Origin: CAYGTK01 sp964352775
GTDB taxonomy: Bacteria; Bacteroidota; Bacteroidia; Chitinophagales; CAIOSU01
Assembly: GCA_964352775.1 (NCBI GenBank)
Contig: CAYGTK010000193.1
Coordinates: forward strand, 1 to 7,843
Length of the DNA stretch: 7,843 nt
Direction of reading: 5' to 3'
Each line of letters starts with the position of its first letter. Position 1 is the first letter of the stretch. Made by a program: the position numbers and the translations under genes. The notes under the pieces were generated by a model. The model saw only the letters and a program-made list of their open reading frames with translations, was not told where the DNA came from and did not search any database. Positions 7,008 to 7,843 of the stretch are shown here, piece by piece.

Positions 7008-7094
7008 ATGTTATTTATACAGACATATCACAAACGAGATCTCCAGGCCCCTTGCATTATGCTGGTTGGAAATGAGAGAATTATCGGGCGATGA
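7008..7094 (+). CDS. Short ORF 1, candidate 28-aa leader peptide
   Basis: ATG at 7008 follows an A-rich stretch (gaagaacaa) like those before the VOC-fold and TROVE starts, and opens a 28-codon frame ending with TGA at 7092-7094. The peptide starts MLFIQTYHKRDLQAP and ends NERIIGR; it has no signal peptide, membrane segment or known motif. The last codons (ATC GGG C, 7083-7089) are the 5' arm of a hairpin that competes with the terminator at 7124-7153. A ribosome at the stop codon would mask that arm and favour termination. A 28-codon frame can arise by chance, so translation is the main uncertainty. The parallel layout of the second unit is the main argument for it. Confidence 0.35.
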   Translation: MLFIQTYHKRDLQAPCIMLVGNERIIGR

Positions 7095-7130
7095 CTGTAT
7101 AAGTTTAACTAAGTATAGTAGAAGCCCGAT
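7083..7130 (+). promoter_or_regulatory. Unit 1 alternative (antiterminator-like) hairpin
   Basis: ATCGGGC (7083-7089) pairs perfectly with GCCCGAT (7124-7130). Inside this stem ACTGTAT (7094-7100) pairs with GTATAGT (7113-7119), including two G-U wobbles. The 3' arm of the outer stem is the 5' arm of the terminator, so the two folds exclude each other. This is the geometry of an attenuator or riboswitch expression platform, but the element could also be a stable domain of a small RNA. Confidence 0.55.
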
Positions 7131-7153
7131 CAACAAAATTGATCGGGTTTTTT
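7124..7153 (+). terminator. Intrinsic terminator 1
   Basis: CCCGATCAA (7125-7133) pairs with TTGATCGGG (7139-7147) around a CAAAA loop, extended by a G7124-T7148 wobble, and runs into six T residues (7148-7153). It is followed by ATTG, as is terminator 2. Confidence 0.88.
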
Positions 7154-7181
7154 ATTGATTAAACAAACGAATTAAAACAAG

Positions 7182-7289
7182 ATGAGTAGTATAAAAGTCT
7201 ATTTATCAATATTTATTGGACAAGAAAATCTGGGCGGCAGACCGTCGGACCAGCATGGGCTTCCTATATCTAAACCACCTGCATCGTGA
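7182..7289 (+). CDS. Short ORF 2, candidate 35-aa leader peptide
   Basis: ATG at 7182 follows an A-rich leader (attaaaacaag) and begins 28 bases after terminator 1; the 35-codon frame ends with TGA at 7287-7289. The peptide starts MSSIKVYLSIFIGQENLGG and continues as a Pro/Ser-rich tail ending SKPPAS. It contains a Gly-Gly pair, but no peptide-exporter or modification gene is visible, so a bacteriocin reading is weak. Codons 25-29 (7257-7267) form the 5' arm of an 11-bp stem that competes with terminator 2. Translation through this stretch would disrupt that stem and let the terminator form. A frame of this length is not by itself evidence of translation. Confidence 0.35.
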   Translation: MSSIKVYLSIFIGQENLGGRPSDQHGLPISKPPAS

Positions 7290-7318
7290 TGTAGGAGAAT
7301 ACTAGAAATAGGAAGCCC
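7257..7318 (+). promoter_or_regulatory. Unit 2 alternative (antiterminator-like) hairpin
   Basis: GGGCTTCCTAT (7257-7267) is perfectly complementary over 11 bases to ATAGGAAGCCC (7308-7318). An inner hairpin pairs CCTGCAT (7278-7284) with ATGTAGG (7289-7295) around a CGTG loop. The outer 3' arm overlaps the first four bases of the terminator 2 stem (7315-7318), so the fold would disrupt the G-C-rich base of the terminator. A separate 5' hairpin pairs CTGG (7230-7233) with CCAG (7250-7253) and GCGG (7234-7237) with CCGT (7242-7245). Confidence 0.6.
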
Positions 7319-7342
7319 GATCGAAACCGATCGGGCTTTTTT
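7313..7342 (+). terminator. Intrinsic terminator 2
   Basis: GCCCGATCG (7315-7323) pairs perfectly with CGATCGGGC (7328-7336) around an AAAC loop, extended by two A-T pairs, and runs into six T residues (7337-7342) and ATTG. Its core is a near copy of terminator 1. The first tRNA-like element starts only 12 bases after the T-run. Confidence 0.9.
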
Positions 7343-7354
7343 ATTGCCCAAAAT

Positions 7355-7426
7355 GGTGTTGAAGCACAACGGCTGTGTGCCCGACTGTCTATCGGGTGGT
7401 TGCGGGTTCGAATCCCGGCAGCACCG
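7355..7426 (+). tRNA. tRNA-like element, Asp(GTC)-type, atypical; possible tRNA mimic
   Basis: A 72-base cloverleaf can be drawn. The acceptor stem is GGTGTTG (7355-7361) with CAGCACC (7419-7425), seven pairs. The anticodon stem is CCCGA/TCGGG (7380-7384, 7392-7396) around CTGTCTA, with anticodon GTC at 7387-7389. The T-arm GCGGG-TTCGAAT-CCCGG (7402-7418) has four pairs and one G-G mismatch. The discriminator is G (7426), correct for Asp. Odd points are A instead of U at position 8, a D-loop of only 7 bases (or 5 if the stem extends), U at position 37 where a purine is near universal, and no encoded CCA. These make it a poor translation tRNA. Its place between an attenuator-like leader and a TROVE gene suggests a Y RNA-like tRNA mimic or a decayed tRNA-Asp. 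Confidence 0.6.
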
Positions 7427-7436
7427 CAAAACATAT

Positions 7437-7509
7437 TGGTTCATAGGTTCAACGGGTAGACTACCTGACTTTTAATCAGGGGGTGGGGGTTCGAATCCCT
7501 CTGGGCCAA
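7437..7509 (+). tRNA. tRNA-like element, Lys(TTT)-type, divergent; possible tRNA mimic
   Basis: A 73-base cloverleaf is present. The acceptor stem is TGGTTCA (7437-7443) with TGGGCCA (7502-7508), including two G-U pairs. The D-stem GGTT/GACT (7446-7449, 7459-7462) has two wobbles. The anticodon stem CCTGA/TCAGG (7464-7468, 7476-7480) surrounds CTTTTAA, with anticodon TTT at 7471-7473. The variable loop has 4 bases and the T-arm is GGGGG-TTCGAAT-CCCTC (7485-7501). The discriminator is A (7509), right for Lys, and U8 and A37 are normal. Unlike standard bacterial tRNA-Lys it starts with U, has a C in place of A14 and a weak acceptor stem, and encodes no CCA. It follows the Asp-like element by 10 bases, so both probably lie on one precursor. 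Six T residues (7517-7522) follow shortly, possibly a weak 3' end signal. Confidence 0.68.
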
Positions 7510-7580
7510 CTGAATATTTTTTAGAGACAAATTGACAAATATTGACGTAAACATTTACTAACCAACAAAAACGCAGGAAC
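7510..7580 (+). promoter_or_regulatory. Leader of the TROVE gene
   Basis: The 71 bases between the Lys-like element and the TROVE ATG are AT-rich, with a T6 run (7517-7522) and two close ATTGAC copies (7531-7536 and 7541-7546). TTGAC could serve as a -33-like element, but no proper TAnnTTTG follows, only an imperfect TAAACATTTA. An A-rich stretch (aacaaaaacg) precedes the start, and the AGGA at 7575-7578 is too close to the ATG to be a normal Shine-Dalgarno. A separate weak promoter cannot be excluded. Confidence 0.3.
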
Positions 7581-7843
7581 ATGAAATTCAACCTACTTTT
7601 CCGTAAGCGGAACAAGACAAAAAACCACGAAGGTGCGCCGGCTTACAAGCTGACACCTGAGCTGGAACTGTATACCGCAGTGGTAACTACCACTTTGGGA
7701 GGCAAGTTCTACGAGGGAGATGCTACGCGCATTGATCGCATCAAAAGCTTAGTAGCTAAGTGCGACGCTGCCTTCGTGGCGCGGCTAGCGGTGTATGCCC
7801 GCGAGCAGATGTACCTGCGTTCGATACCATTGGTACTGGTAGT
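7581..7843 (+). CDS. TROVE-domain (Ro60/Rsr-like) RNA-binding protein, 3'-truncated
   Basis: The first 87 codons are present and the frame stays open to the window end. After a basic N-terminus (MKFNLLFRKRNKTKNH), the sequence AYKLTPELELYTAVVTTTLG (21-40) followed by FYEGDATRIDRIKSLV (43-58) and ARLAVYAREQMYLRSIPLVL (67-86) matches the start of the TROVE module. That module is the HEAT-repeat ring that binds misfolded RNA 3' ends in its hole and Y RNAs on its surface. Complete bacterial Ro (Rsr) proteins are about 500 residues, with a von Willebrand factor A domain after TROVE; that part is outside the window. Known bacterial relatives work with Y RNAs and exonucleases such as PNPase, or lie in RNA-repair operons with the ligase RtcB. 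The start is supported by the onset of family similarity and an A-rich leader. Two tRNA-like elements directly upstream fit a Y RNA role. Confidence is high for the family and low for exact function. Confidence 0.9.
   Translation, partial: MKFNLLFRKRNKTKNHEGAPAYKLTPELELYTAVVTTTLGGKFYEGDATRIDRIKSLVAKCDAAFVARLAVYAREQMYLRSIPLVLV

Noticed and set aside
7182..7289. Short ORF 2 as a double-glycine bacteriocin precursor
   Set aside because: The Gly-Gly at residues 18-19 follows a short leader without the usual leader hydrophobic pattern, and no transporter, peptidase or modification enzyme is nearby.
7120..7342. CRISPR-like or integron attC-like repeats from the repeated GCCCGATC/GATCGGG words
   Set aside because: There are only two copies, each a terminator stem followed by a T-run, with no regular spacer pattern and no integrase or Cas gene.
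7199..7444. Minus-strand 81-codon frame with a CRDSNPQPPDRQSGTQPL segment
   Set aside because: It is antisense to the Asp-like tRNA element. The RDSNPQPPDRQSG-type string is the well-known spurious translation of the complement of a tRNA T-arm and anticodon region, and the frame also crosses terminator 2.

Overview
The window looks like a chromosomal segment of a Bacteroidota bacterium. The evidence is a secreted hydrolase ending in a type IX secretion (T9SS) type A sorting domain, a promoter matching the Bacteroidota -7 consensus TAnnTTTG, A-rich translation starts with little Shine-Dalgarno signal, and several Bacteroidota-typical families. The genus cannot be named from the sequence.

Bases 1-6763 are ordinary housekeeping and accessory genes. 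They are a 5'-truncated short-chain dehydrogenase, an SPFH/band-7 lipoprotein with a long coiled coil, a convergent 491-residue helical protein of unknown function, a small VOC-fold protein followed by a strong intrinsic terminator, a DUF2461 protein, the T9SS-exported alpha/beta hydrolase, and a membrane-anchored MtfA-like zinc peptidase that probably shares a transcript with the hydrolase. An imperfect palindromic repeat with a T-run closes this block.

Bases 6867-7843 are the unusual part. A single good promoter (6956-6986) precedes two short units of the same architecture. Each has a short open reading frame (28 and 35 codons), an RNA hairpin whose 3' arm overlaps a terminator, and an intrinsic terminator with a near-identical GATCGGG core and T-run. 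Twelve bases after the second T-run come two tRNA-shaped elements, Asp(GTC)-like and Lys(TTT)-like, with several non-canonical features. They are followed by the first 87 codons of a TROVE-domain (Ro60/Rsr-like) protein, which runs off the window. In other bacteria Rsr proteins are encoded next to Y RNAs, some of which mimic tRNAs, and next to RNA-repair genes.

My working model, which is inference, is one regulated operon: promoter, two tandem attenuators possibly controlled by translation of the short ORFs, two tRNA-like RNAs that may be ligands of the TROVE protein, and then the TROVE gene. The complementary arms, terminators and tRNA folds can be read directly. Translation of the short ORFs, Y RNA identity and the attenuation mechanism are unproven.
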